The notes beneath the pieces were generated by a model that saw only the letters and a program-made list of their open reading frames with translations, searched no databases and had not been told where the DNA came from. Positions 15,978 through 25,172 of a stretch of 64,000 bases of DNA are shown here, one piece after another; the first letter of the stretch is position 1, and every line of letters starts with the position of its first letter. The translations under genes were made by a program, and so were the position numbers. Source of the stretch: Rhodanobacter humi (lineage in GTDB: Bacteria > Pseudomonadota > Gammaproteobacteria > Xanthomonadales > Rhodanobacteraceae). The stretch spans positions 868,001 through 932,000 of the forward strand of contig NZ_JBGBPY010000001.1 of NCBI RefSeq assembly GCF_041107455.1. The letters are read 5' to 3'.

Positions 15978-18521
15978 TCATCGTGTTTTCCCCATCGTCA
16001 GGTCGGTGGCCAGCGGCGTGTGGTTGGAGGCGTCGCCGACATAGATGGTGAAGCGGCCCGGATCGACCTGCCAGCCATGTTTGCCGACGTCGTAATACGC
16101 AAACGCGCGCCGATCCAGGGTCAGGCTGACGTGCTTGGTCTGTCCCGGCTTCAGCCGCACCTTGCGGAACGCCTTCAGCTCGCGTGCCGGCCGGGCCACC
16201 CGTGCCGACGGATCGCCCACATAGACCTGGGCCACCTCGGCGCCATCGCGCGAACCGGTGTTGCTGACATCGAACGAAACCGTGATCGTGTCGCCGACCT
16301 TGGCCACTGCAGGCGACACGCTGAGCTTGCTGAACGAGAAAGTCGTGTACGAGAGTCCGTAGCCGAAGGCGAACAGCGGCTGCGGCTTGTGCGGGTAGGT
16401 GGTGTACCAGCGGTAGCCGAGGAACACCCCCTCGCCGTATTTCACGGTGGGGTTGGTGCCCGCGGGATGCGGTGGTGCGTCGTAGAAATCGTGGGTGGGA
16501 TTGTCCTTCCATTCGCGGTCGAAACTGACCGGCAACTTGCCTTCCGGCGTATGCGCACCGAACAGCACTTCGGCGATCGCCCGCCCGCCTTCCTGGCCGG
16601 GATACCAGCTCTGCAGCAAGGCAGGTACCTGGTCCAGCCAACCGTCGGTGGCATAGGCGTCTCCGGAGTTCACGGTCACGATGGTCTTCTTGTTCACCGC
16701 GGCCACTGCCTCGATCAGCGCTTCCTGGCCCCACGGCAGCTGGAACGTGCGGTCGAACGCCTCGCTCTCGGAGGTGGGATCGAAGCCGACCGCGACCACG
16801 GCGGCGTCCGCCATCGCCGCCATCTTCCTGGCATCCGGCGAAATCAGATCGTCCAGCGCGATCACGCCCAGGCCCATGCGGCTGTAGCTCACGTCCGGCT
16901 TGTAATCCAGACGGATCGATACCGGCTTGCCCGCGACCAGGTCGAGCGTGACGTACAACGGTGCCTGGCCCTCACGCTGCGGTTGAGTGATCACCGGATT
17001 GCCGTCCACCAGCAATCGGTAGGTATCCAGACTGGCCGCGGCGGTGAGGAACAGATACTTGCCGCTGTGGGCGGGCACGAAGCTGCCGCTCCAGCGAATG
17101 CTCTGCCGCTGGGTGGCCGGGGTGGTCCACAGCTCCGGCTTCCACTGGTCGACGTGTTCGTCGGTGGAGGTCGTGCCGGGCTTGCCCTGGAAATCGGCAT
17201 TGGCGAAGGTCTGCCGCAGCAGGCCCTTGCCGCCGGTCGGGCTGACGAAGCTGGACTGCTTGAATACCTCGTCCGGCGAAGGCAGGCCGCGGCTGTACAG
17301 CACGCGCACCTTGTCGCCGAGCTGATGGGTGATGCCGGTGAGCACGCTTTGCGCCTCGAACGTATCGACGTGCGAACTGCCGCCGGCGCTGCTGATCGCC
17401 GGGAAGGCATTCGGGCCGATCACCGCGATCGTCCTGATCTTCGAAGCATCGAGCGGCAGCACGTGATGGGCGTTCTTCAGCAGCACCAGCCCTTCGCGCG
17501 CGGACTGCAGCGCCACCGCATCGTTGTCGAGGTTGAACAGCGGGATCGACAAGTCCTGCTGCGGTCGATCGAGAAAGCCGAAACGCACCGCGGTGCGCAG
17601 GATCCGGCGCACCTTGTCATTCAAGACATCCTGCGACAGCTTGCCGTCCTTCAACAGTGGCAGCAGCCGCTGCGGCGACATCGCCTCGGCGCTGGGCATC
17701 TCCAGATCGAGCCCGGCGTCGAACGCCTTGACACCGTCGTGGGCAGCCCCCCAGTCGGACATGAAGATGCCCTTGAAGCCCCAGTCCTGCTTCAGGATGT
17801 CGTGGCTGATCGCGTGGTTCTCGCTGAGGTAATCACCATTGACCAGGTTGTAGCTGCTCATCACCGCGCCGACGTGCGCGTCCTTCACCGCCATCTCGAA
17901 CGCGGGCAGATAGATTTCGCGCAGGGTGCGCTCGTCGATGAGGGTGTCGAGATGGCGGCGGTCGTATTCGGAGTTGTTCGCCACGAAGTGCTTGATCGTG
18001 GCCACCACGCCCTGGCTCTGGATGCCGTCGATGAAGCCGACCGCCATGCTGCCGGCGAGGAACGGATCCTCGCTGTAATACTCCATGTTGCGGCCATTCT
18101 GCGGTGCGCGATGGATATTCGCGCCCGGCCCGAGAAGGAAGTTCACGCCGCGCGCCCGTGCATCGCGGCCCATCGCCTCGCCCACTCGCCGCGCCAGTGC
18201 AGGATCCCACGAGGCGGCCAGGCCGACCCCGGCCATGTAGGCCGTCGAGGTCCCTACCGAGCGTACGCCGAACGGCCCATCCGACATCCGCAGGCGCGGC
18301 AGTCCGATCGCCGGTTCGGCGCGAATGAACATGTTGTCCTCGCCACCGATCAGGTCGACCTTCTGGGCCAGGGTGAGCTTGTCGAGCATCGCGTCGACGC
18401 GATGCTCGATCGCCGGCGAGTCGGCGACCGGGTCCGAAGAGGTGGACGAAGCAGCCTGCGCGGCGCCGCTCGCGCCGAGGCAGGCCAGCAGGGTCAGGCT
18501 CAGGGTTTTCAGGCGCATCAA
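15978..18521 (-). CDS. Secreted GH3 beta-glycosidase with PA14 and Fn3-like domains
   Basis: An 847-residue GH3 enzyme. The signal peptide is TLSLTLLACLGASGAAQA. The (alpha/beta)8 domain carries the KHF motif at 177-179 and the nucleophile Asp256 in GIFMSDWGAAHDG. The second alpha/beta domain is interrupted from roughly residue 420 to 560 by a PA14-type insertion, a known arrangement that narrows the active site of some beta-glucosidases. A fibronectin-III-like domain closes the protein (about 740-840). It probably hydrolyses beta-1,4-glucose from the ends of xyloglucan or cello-oligosaccharides; a beta-xylosidase role is the alternative. Only about 10 bases separate it from the upstream GH35 gene, supporting one operon. 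Confidence 0.9.
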   Translation of the reverse strand: MMRLKTLSLTLLACLGASGAAQAASSTSSDPVADSPAIEHRVDAMLDKLTLAQKVDLIGGEDNMFIRAEPAIGLPRLRMSDGPFGVRSVGTSTAYMAGVGLAASWDPALARRVGEAMGRDARARGVNFLLGPGANIHRAPQNGRNMEYYSEDPFLAGSMAVGFIDGIQSQGVVATIKHFVANNSEYDRRHLDTLIDERTLREIYLPAFEMAVKDAHVGAVMSSYNLVNGDYLSENHAISHDILKQDWGFKGIFMSDWGAAHDGVKAFDAGLDLEMPSAEAMSPQRLLPLLKDGKLSQDVLNDKVRRILRTAVRFGFLDRPQQDLSIPLFNLDNDAVALQSAREGLVLLKNAHHVLPLDASKIRTIAVIGPNAFPAISSAGGSSHVDTFEAQSVLTGITHQLGDKVRVLYSRGLPSPDEVFKQSSFVSPTGGKGLLRQTFANADFQGKPGTTSTDEHVDQWKPELWTTPATQRQSIRWSGSFVPAHSGKYLFLTAAASLDTYRLLVDGNPVITQPQREGQAPLYVTLDLVAGKPVSIRLDYKPDVSYSRMGLGVIALDDLISPDARKMAAMADAAVVAVGFDPTSESEAFDRTFQLPWGQEALIEAVAAVNKKTIVTVNSGDAYATDGWLDQVPALLQSWYPGQEGGRAIAEVLFGAHTPEGKLPVSFDREWKDNPTHDFYDAPPHPAGTNPTVKYGEGVFLGYRWYTTYPHKPQPLFAFGYGLSYTTFSFSKLSVSPAVAKVGDTITVSFDVSNTGSRDGAEVAQVYVGDPSARVARPARELKAFRKVRLKPGQTKHVSLTLDRRAFAYYDVGKHGWQVDPGRFTIYVGDASNHTPLATDLTMGKTR

Positions 18522-18531
18522 ATCAAATCCC

Positions 18532-20163
18532 TCAGTAGGTGGCCAGCTTGACGTGCAACACTTGCGGCTGGCTGGTGAAATTCAGGCCCCAGTCGGTCTG
18601 GTCGCCGTTCCATTCGCGCAGGAAATGCCACTGGCCGTTCTCGTAGAGGCCCTCCTCCACCCGCTCGAACAGGAAGCGCACGTGGCGACCCGGCGGCGGC
18701 ATGAAGTCGACCCGTGCGTGGTAGCCGGTCACCAGGTATTCGTCCTTGCCCAGCTGGGCGATCAACACGCCCCCCTGCTTGTTCTCGTTGCCCTTGGGCG
18801 GCTCCATGCCAAACGGCGGCTGGCCGTAGCCGACATGCACGCGCCAGCTGCCCAGGTCGAGCGTCGATTCGTGCGTGTCGTCCGGCTCCGAAGCGCCCCA
18901 CAGCTTGCCCTCGAAGCTCAGGCGGGCGAGCAAGCTCTGCATCGGCGCGAGCAGGGCGTAATTCGCCGCGAATGGCTGGATAGTGTCTTCGTTGATTACC
19001 TTCGCACCCAGCGGCCAGTTCGAATACCCGGTGTAGTCGATGCCAAACGGCGAGTAGCCGATCGCCTGGTGGCCCAGCACGGCGAACAGGTAACGTGCGT
19101 AAAGCACGTCGTTGCCGGTTTCGCCGACGAACAACGGGTTGTCGGCACGCCCGTAGCGATCCAGCACCGCGGTGTATTTGGCGTATTCGCGCATGTAGAT
19201 GTCCGGCGCCAGCAGATCCAGCGCAGGCGCCGCGGCACGCCAGATGTCGAGCACGTTGTCGGTGGGGCCGCCGCTCGAATAGCTGACGCCGGGCGGGCCT
19301 GGATGGAACGGATCGCGCAGGGCCACATTCGCGTACATTGGCAGGTCGTAGACGGCCTTGCCCGCAGCCGCGACCTGATCGATGTAGTGGGCGATCGCCC
19401 ACGCATACGAGAACTCTGCTGCGTCCTTGCCGAACACCTGCGACCAGCTGCCGGCATGCTTTCCGGTCTTCTTCAGCACCGCCGCGGGAACGGGAGCCTG
19501 CAGCAAGCGCGTGCCGGCGGTTGAGTAGTCGCGATCGGTGCCGTAGGTGCCCGACTCGTTCTCCACCTGCACCATGATGACCGTGTGGCGATCTGCGTCG
19601 ATCGTGCGCAGATGCGTCATCAGTGCCACAAAGGCGGCGCGGTCGGCCTCCAGCGTGTTGCTGCCGAGAGGCGACAACGAATTGAGCGTCGAGCCGTCCT
19701 TCTTCAGCACGCGCGGAAAGCGTCGGTTGTCCAGTTTCACCCAGGCCGGCGCGTAGCTCGGACTGTTGTTCTTCCAGGTGGCAAACCACAGTAGTACCAG
19801 CCGTACCTTCTGCTGGCGCGCCTGCGCGACCAACGCATCGAGAAAGCTGAAATCAAACTTGCCCTCGACCGGCTCGATCTGATCCCACGCAATCGGCACC
19901 TGCACGGTGTTGGCGTGGATCGCCGCGATCGCCGGCCAGACCTGCGGCAGCATCGCCGGCCAGTTGCTTGAATTGTTCACCTGCGCGCCGAGGATCAGGT
20001 AAGGCTGCCCATCCACCAGCAGCATGTGCCGACCATTCTGGCTGACCACGCGCGGCAGCGAGGCGGCCGCCGCCGGCAACGCGGCGAAGAGGCCGAGCGC
20101 AAGAGCCGCGGCACACAACAGGCGACGCATCGGGGAAGCGCGCATCTTCGTTTTCGGCTTCAT
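18532..20163 (-). CDS. Secreted GH35 beta-galactosidase with DUF5597-type C-terminal domain
   Basis: A 543-residue GH35-like enzyme. The signal peptide is [20 protein letters not shown]. The barrel shows the [14 protein letters not shown] block, the acid/base Glu203 in MVQVENESG and the probable nucleophile Glu348 in LFVGETGND. The C-terminal part (about 370-540) matches the DUF5597 type of region seen in bacterial GH35 proteins. It would remove beta-galactose from xyloglucan side chains. Its ATG overlaps the stop of the GH74 gene (ATGA at 20160-20163), so backbone cleavage and galactose removal are translated together. The domain call is from motif memory. Confidence 0.88.
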   Translation of the reverse strand: MKPKTKMRASPMRRLLCAAALALGLFAALPAAAASLPRVVSQNGRHMLLVDGQPYLILGAQVNNSSNWPAMLPQVWPAIAAIHANTVQVPIAWDQIEPVEGKFDFSFLDALVAQARQQKVRLVLLWFATWKNNSPSYAPAWVKLDNRRFPRVLKKDGSTLNSLSPLGSNTLEADRAAFVALMTHLRTIDADRHTVIMVQVENESGTYGTDRDYSTAGTRLLQAPVPAAVLKKTGKHAGSWSQVFGKDAAEFSYAWAIAHYIDQVAAAGKAVYDLPMYANVALRDPFHPGPPGVSYSSGGPTDNVLDIWRAAAPALDLLAPDIYMREYAKYTAVLDRYGRADNPLFVGETGNDVLYARYLFAVLGHQAIGYSPFGIDYTGYSNWPLGAKVINEDTIQPFAANYALLAPMQSLLARLSFEGKLWGASEPDDTHESTLDLGSWRVHVGYGQPPFGMEPPKGNENKQGGVLIAQLGKDEYLVTGYHARVDFMPPPGRHVRFLFERVEEGLYENGQWHFLREWNGDQTDWGLNFTSQPQVLHVKLATY

Positions 20164-22397
20164 CGGGCCACCTGCGGTTCGCCATAGACAATGCCGCGCC
20201 CGCCGGTGGCCATGTACACGCGGCCGAACACGCGCGGGTCGCCAACGAGATGCGTGATGCGGCCATAGCGATGCGCCTCATCGTTGATGCGCTGCCAATG
20301 GCCGCCGTCATCGATGGAGCGGAAAATGCCCTGGTGTCCGTCGAGCCGGCCGGCCACGAACAAGGTCGACTCGTGCCGCCCTTGCGCAGACTTGCCGAAA
20401 CCGAAGGCATCCACACCGGTGAGGCCCGCAAAGCGTTGCTGCACGTTGCCGGCGTCATCGCCACGCAGCAACGGCAGATCACGCGCTGCGAGATAGAGCA
20501 CGCCTGCCGCGTCCGGCGCCGCCTGCAATTGCACGTGATCGTGGCCTTGCGCGGCTTGCCCCAAACCACCCCGGATCGGCGTGAATGTCGCGCCACCATC
20601 GCGGCTGGCGAACAACGCCCCGGTGCGCGGATCGAATGCTGCAAAACGCCGCGGGTCGACGCGATCACCAAGCACGCCAACATCGCCGGACAAACCTTGT
20701 ACGGCTTGCCAGTGCCGGCCGAAATCACGCGTGAGATAAACGTGCTGCGCATGCCACGGCGCCCACAGCACCGCGCTGCCATCGGCGGTGAGTGCGATGC
20801 TGCCGGCACCGTCGCCTTCCGGCGGTTCGCTGGCGAAGGCCTGCCAGTGCCGGCCATCGTCATCGGACCACGCCGCGCGCACGGCCGGCCCGAACGGTTC
20901 ACGCAGGTAACCGCTGCGCACGATCAACGCGGGGCGCTGTCCCGCATAGTCGATGCTTTGGCTGTTGGCATAGCGTGGCGGCGCCTGGAACTGCAGCGGC
21001 GCCACCGCAAGATCGTCGTGACGGAAGCCATCAAGGTCGCCGATCGCGCTCAGCAGGTGCGCGCCCTGCGGCGGACTGATCAGACCCAGCGGAACGGTTT
21101 CCTCCAGCCCGCGATCCTGGAACCACCAGTGCACCTTGCCGCCATCATCGAGCCGGCGCATGTCGCGCGAAGCCCAGATGCCGTAGCCCGTGACGAACAT
21201 CACATGGTCGTGATCGAATGGATCGATGGCCACGGTAGTCATCCAGTGCGGCGTATGCTCCACCGTCCACGCCGCACCGCCGTGATCGAACACCGAGTGC
21301 GCGAAGACCTCGGACCAGTGCGCGCCGCGATCGGTACTGCGGAACAGCAAGTCGTGTGGCGTGTAGTGATGGTGGGTGCTGGCGATCAACACCCTCGGGT
21401 CGGAGGGATCGACGGCCACGTCGCCCCAGCCGAAACCCTGCTGCTTGCCGGTGCCGCGCAGGGGCGTGATGTCGGTCCAGCGTTCGCTGGACGGTTGCCA
21501 GCGCCACACGGCGCCATCGTTCATGGTGTCCGGACCTGGCTCGTCGCCATAGCTCAGGTAATAGTTGCCGTCGCTGGCACGATGCATGTGGCCGGGCCGC
21601 AAGCCGACGGGTTGCCCCGGCACGGCGCTCCAATGACGGCCGCCATCGGTCGACTGGAACAAGCTGGTTTCGCGCGTGGATACGCCGGCATAGAGCACCG
21701 GCGTCGGCTGCCCGTGCCGGCCGCTGATCGGATCGAACAGCACGAATACGATGCCGATGGGTTGCGTGCGCCACGCGTTACGCGCACTGGCCGACGGCGA
21801 GGTCGCCACCGCCGGGAAGCTGTCGACCTTTGCCCAGTGCGCGCCGTAATCATCGCTTCGCCACAAGCCGGCATCGGGCGAGCCAAGGAACAGAATGCGG
21901 CCATCGTTCGGATCGACTACCAGGCGTTCGCCGTTGCCGCGTCCCAGTTCGTTGCCACCGAGCTTGAACGGCAAGTCGGTGCGTTCGAAATGACGTCCTT
22001 GGTCGTGCGAGCGCAGGATGGCGGCGTCACCCGCCTGCGGCGTGGTATAGGTGCCGGCTGCCAGGTACAGGCGCTGCGGATCGGCGGGATCAAGCGCCAG
22101 GCTCTCGATGCCCAGCAAATTCTGATCCTTCGCCCCGATCCAGTCGGTCAACGGCACCCAGCGGGACTTGGCCACATCCCAGCGGTAGGCACCTCCTACG
22201 TCGGTGCGCGCATAAACCAGCCCCCGCACAGCGGGGTGAAAGACCAGCCCGCTGACGTAGCCACCGCCGCCGATGCGCACGTTGTGCCACGCATACGAAA
22301 CCTCCTGCGCTGCCACGGGCAGCAACGCAGACAGGCACAACAGAAACAGGCAGTGCACAACCCGGAACATCACCTTGGTTGGTTTGAGAAGGCTCAT
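20160..22397 (-). CDS. Secreted GH74 xyloglucan-specific endoglucanase
   Basis: A two-propeller GH74 xyloglucanase, 745 residues from the start at 22397. In-frame ATGs at 22412 and 22370 also fit the signal peptide ([19 protein letters not shown]); the open frame to 22574 looks non-coding. GH74 cleaves the beta-1,4-glucan backbone with inversion, using two Asp residues in the cleft between the propellers. They appear as Asp66 in [12 protein letters not shown] and Asp454 in [13 protein letters not shown]. Repeated SxDxGxxW blade motifs are plain ([24 protein letters not shown]). This is the enzyme that marks the locus as xyloglucan-directed. It is followed by GH35 with an ATGA overlap and probably heads the GH74-GH35-GH3 operon. 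Confidence 0.93.
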   Translation of the reverse strand: MSLLKPTKVMFRVVHCLFLLCLSALLPVAAQEVSYAWHNVRIGGGGYVSGLVFHPAVRGLVYARTDVGGAYRWDVAKSRWVPLTDWIGAKDQNLLGIESLALDPADPQRLYLAAGTYTTPQAGDAAILRSHDQGRHFERTDLPFKLGGNELGRGNGERLVVDPNDGRILFLGSPDAGLWRSDDYGAHWAKVDSFPAVATSPSASARNAWRTQPIGIVFVLFDPISGRHGQPTPVLYAGVSTRETSLFQSTDGGRHWSAVPGQPVGLRPGHMHRASDGNYYLSYGDEPGPDTMNDGAVWRWQPSSERWTDITPLRGTGKQQGFGWGDVAVDPSDPRVLIASTHHHYTPHDLLFRSTDRGAHWSEVFAHSVFDHGGAAWTVEHTPHWMTTVAIDPFDHDHVMFVTGYGIWASRDMRRLDDGGKVHWWFQDRGLEETVPLGLISPPQGAHLLSAIGDLDGFRHDDLAVAPLQFQAPPRYANSQSIDYAGQRPALIVRSGYLREPFGPAVRAAWSDDDGRHWQAFASEPPEGDGAGSIALTADGSAVLWAPWHAQHVYLTRDFGRHWQAVQGLSGDVGVLGDRVDPRRFAAFDPRTGALFASRDGGATFTPIRGGLGQAAQGHDHVQLQAAPDAAGVLYLAARDLPLLRGDDAGNVQQRFAGLTGVDAFGFGKSAQGRHESTLFVAGRLDGHQGIFRSIDDGGHWQRINDEAHRYGRITHLVGDPRVFGRVYMATGGRGIVYGEPQVAR

Positions 22398-23210
22398 CGT
22401 GTCGTCAACCATTGGGAGCCGGCAACACACGCGTGGAGGGGTTGCCTGCGGAAGGGCCAGGGCGGAAACGTCGATCAGCGCTCTGACGCGCGACATGCGG
22501 TAATCGATCCGTACATGGCGTGGACGCGATCGTGGACGCGATTGCCGACAAAAACATGCCGGCCCGCATCGCATGGATCGGATTTGACGCGGCAGTCAGC
22601 GACTGGTGCGCGCGCGCCGAGCACGCGTGCACATCTTGTCGGGCGGCACTACCGAACCCGTCGTACATCTGGCTCCCCTCCAACTCTTGGTTTTCCGACC
22701 GCAGCACCTTGGCACGCCGACCGGTCCGCCGGCGATGGTCCGAACAACCACCAGTGCAGTGGCTCACCGGTCCGGGCGACCAGCCTTGCGACAAAACGCG
22801 CCACACGGACTGAAGGGCGCAACCTGCATGCTCCGATCACTTGCGCATGGAGACAATTACAAAATCAGCCAAATTGCCTGACGTTTCTTCTTTTGCGACT
22901 GCCGCAATCAGCGGTTGCCTGACTCCCGCGGACGCTTGCAACACCGTGCACGTCCCGTCAGTTCCGCACAGACTGTCCGCACCTCAGCACTGCGTCGTAG
23001 GCGCGACGGTACGCGATGACGCCACACTGGCACCGTCATGACTCGTTTGGAAATGTCTCTGCACTGATCACCGTTCGTCGTGGTGTCCGCGACTTTGTCG
23101 CCTTCACTCGACTTGCGCGACATTCCACCGTGGTCGAGAGTCGGGTGTCGTGGCCGCGGCACCCGGTGGGCGACAGTCGCCGCGGCCATGCCGAAAGCCC
23201 ATGGTAGTGC
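22398..23210. other. Long intergenic region upstream of the GH74 operon
   Basis: About 810 bases without a supportable gene. Open frames on both strands give short Arg/Pro-rich products with no domain. One somewhat AT-richer spot lies near 22852-22880, but I could not define a -35/-10 pair with confidence. The region probably contains the promoter of the GH74-GH35-GH3 operon and the 3' end of the GH43 transcript. Confidence 0.45.
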
Positions 23211-24908
23211 TCAATCGCCGACCGCCTTCTGCGAGTCAGAGCCGTGCACGGGCTGCTGGTAAGCGTAGGGACCAAACGTGACACCGGTGAAGCCACCCGC
23301 CGTGGCGGCGCTCAGTAGACTGGCGTCGAGCCCGTGCTGCAGCACGTGCCAACTGCCCTCGTTGACGGCGTAGAAAACATCCAGTTGCGGACCATCCACC
23401 TTGAGGCGGATGGAAACGGTGGTGACCCCGCCAGGCAAGTTGGCGTGGCTGAGCTCGACGCCCGCCAGCGGATCTTCCTTGCCCGCCCTTCGAAACAACG
23501 CCAGCACATCGCCCGACGCATGGCGGACAACACCCGCTGCATAGAAATGGGTTTCGTTTTGCAACATGGCGAGGCCTGCCTGTTCGCCGAGACGCATCCC
23601 GCGCACGTCGAACCGGGCATCGATCGTGGCCCGGTGATGCTGCAGCCGATGCGCAACATAGGCTGGCTGGCCGGACGTGTCGTCACCCAGCGGCACTGCT
23701 GACGGCTGGATACGCAGGCCTTCGCGACCGGTGGCATACCAGGACTGGTGGGGCGCGTGGATCGTCATCCACTGCATGGGCAAGGTCGGCGCACGGAAGC
23801 GCTCGCTCCAATGGAATGGGCCGCTCGTCGGTATCGCCTGCGACTCGCGCGGCAAGTCGGGTCGCTGCGCCACCATGGGCACCGACTTGCCGTGCGGCAG
23901 GATCACGGGCCAGCCATCATGCCAGGTCACCGGCAGCAGGAAGGTCTCGCGACCCAGGTTGTACTGGTTACCGCGATACGGCAGTGTTCCCAGGAATACC
24001 GCCCACCAGGACCCATCCTTCAACTCGACCAATTGCGCATGCCCCGTCGACGTCACTGGATGCGGCCGGCCGGGCGCTAGATCGCGCTGGGTCAGGATCG
24101 GATTGCCATCCCACGGCACGTAGGGACCGGCAACCTTGCGGCTGCGATAGATCATCTCGGCATGCTGTTCGCCGGTGCCACCTTCGGCCGTGTTGAGGTA
24201 GTAATAGCCGCCACGACGAAAGAGGTGCGGCCCCTCTACATATTGCGGTTGGGTGGCAGGTTTCGCGCCGCCATCCACCAGCACCTTCCGCGGCCCGACC
24301 AGCTTCATCGAGGCGAGGTCGAATTGCTGGATCCAGATCGCGCGATGCCCTTCGTAACGCGGCTCGCCTTCGGGCATGCCGTTGTTCACAACCCACGCGG
24401 TGCCGTCCTGGTCGAAAAACAGCGAGGGATCGATTCCTTCGAAGCCCAGCCAGATGGGGTTTGACCAAGGCCCGGCGGGATTCTTCGCCGTGATAAGGAA
24501 GTTGCCCTTGTCGCAGTAGAAGCAGGTATTGGTGATGTAGAACGTATCGCCGTGGTGGCTGATAGACGCGGCGAACAGGCCGCCGGTCAATTCGCCGTGG
24601 CCATAGTTGATCTGGCCGGGTTGGTCGATCGCATTGCCGAGCTGCGTCCAGTCGACCAGATCCCGACTGCGGAAGACGGGCAGTCCCGGGAAGTAGCCGA
24701 AGGTGGAGTTGACCAGGTAGAAATCGTCACCGACCCGAATGACGGATGGGTCGGGATAGAAACCCGCCAGCACCGGATTGCGATATTGCGTCGGCGAAGG
24801 CACGGGGCCACCATCGTCACCGTGGTAGCTGATGTCCTTCACCACGACGGATGCGGCCGCCATCTGGCACAGCAGTGCGCAGAGCGTGCCAAGCACGAAT
24901 CGTTTCAT
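23211..24908 (-). CDS. Secreted GH43 glycosidase (subfamily 11/12-like)
   Basis: A 565-residue GH43 enzyme from the ATG at 24908, chosen for the GGGAGG site four bases upstream and the signal peptide FVLGTLCALLCQMAAAS; the ATG at 24989 is less likely. The propeller domain carries the full triad: Asp53 in GFYPDPSVIRVGDDF, Asp160 in EGIDPSLFF and Glu225 in QYVEGPHLFR. A C-terminal beta-sandwich starts near residue 370 (GPFHWSERF) and usually shapes the active site of beta-xylosidases and arabinofuranosidases in these subfamilies. A GH43_12 enzyme is a regular member of Xanthomonas xyloglucan loci. It lies just downstream of the TBDR on the same strand. Confidence 0.9.
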   Translation of the reverse strand: MKRFVLGTLCALLCQMAAASVVVKDISYHGDDGGPVPSPTQYRNPVLAGFYPDPSVIRVGDDFYLVNSTFGYFPGLPVFRSRDLVDWTQLGNAIDQPGQINYGHGELTGGLFAASISHHGDTFYITNTCFYCDKGNFLITAKNPAGPWSNPIWLGFEGIDPSLFFDQDGTAWVVNNGMPEGEPRYEGHRAIWIQQFDLASMKLVGPRKVLVDGGAKPATQPQYVEGPHLFRRGGYYYLNTAEGGTGEQHAEMIYRSRKVAGPYVPWDGNPILTQRDLAPGRPHPVTSTGHAQLVELKDGSWWAVFLGTLPYRGNQYNLGRETFLLPVTWHDGWPVILPHGKSVPMVAQRPDLPRESQAIPTSGPFHWSERFRAPTLPMQWMTIHAPHQSWYATGREGLRIQPSAVPLGDDTSGQPAYVAHRLQHHRATIDARFDVRGMRLGEQAGLAMLQNETHFYAAGVVRHASGDVLALFRRAGKEDPLAGVELSHANLPGGVTTVSIRLKVDGPQLDVFYAVNEGSWHVLQHGLDASLLSAATAGGFTGVTFGPYAYQQPVHGSDSQKAVGD

Positions 24909-25172
24909 TGCGCCTCCCTCTGGGTGCCGGACGAGCCGCCAGAACATGCGACGGCGCACACTCTGCCCACACGCCTCCGCCATGCTCACGTTGAGCGTGG
25001 CGCCGATGGTTCCGGGATGTCGAAGAAATTCTTTCTCAACGTTGCCGTCATCTCGGCCGGCGCGATCAACCGGCCGGAACGCAGTGAGGCTTCACGGCTC
25101 CTGGCAAGGCACCCAACGCTGGATGCCCTGCCCCATGCAGGAACCCTCATAGCCTGCCCAGGCACTGCATGA

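Noticed and set aside
13269-18551. Long plus-strand open frames opposite the GH31 and GH3 genes (812 and 894 codons)
   Set aside because: Both mirror genes with clear catalytic motifs on the minus strand and show only low-complexity Arg/His/Val composition. Similar mirror frames opposite GH29, GH42, GH74, the TBDRs and uvrB were discarded for the same reason.
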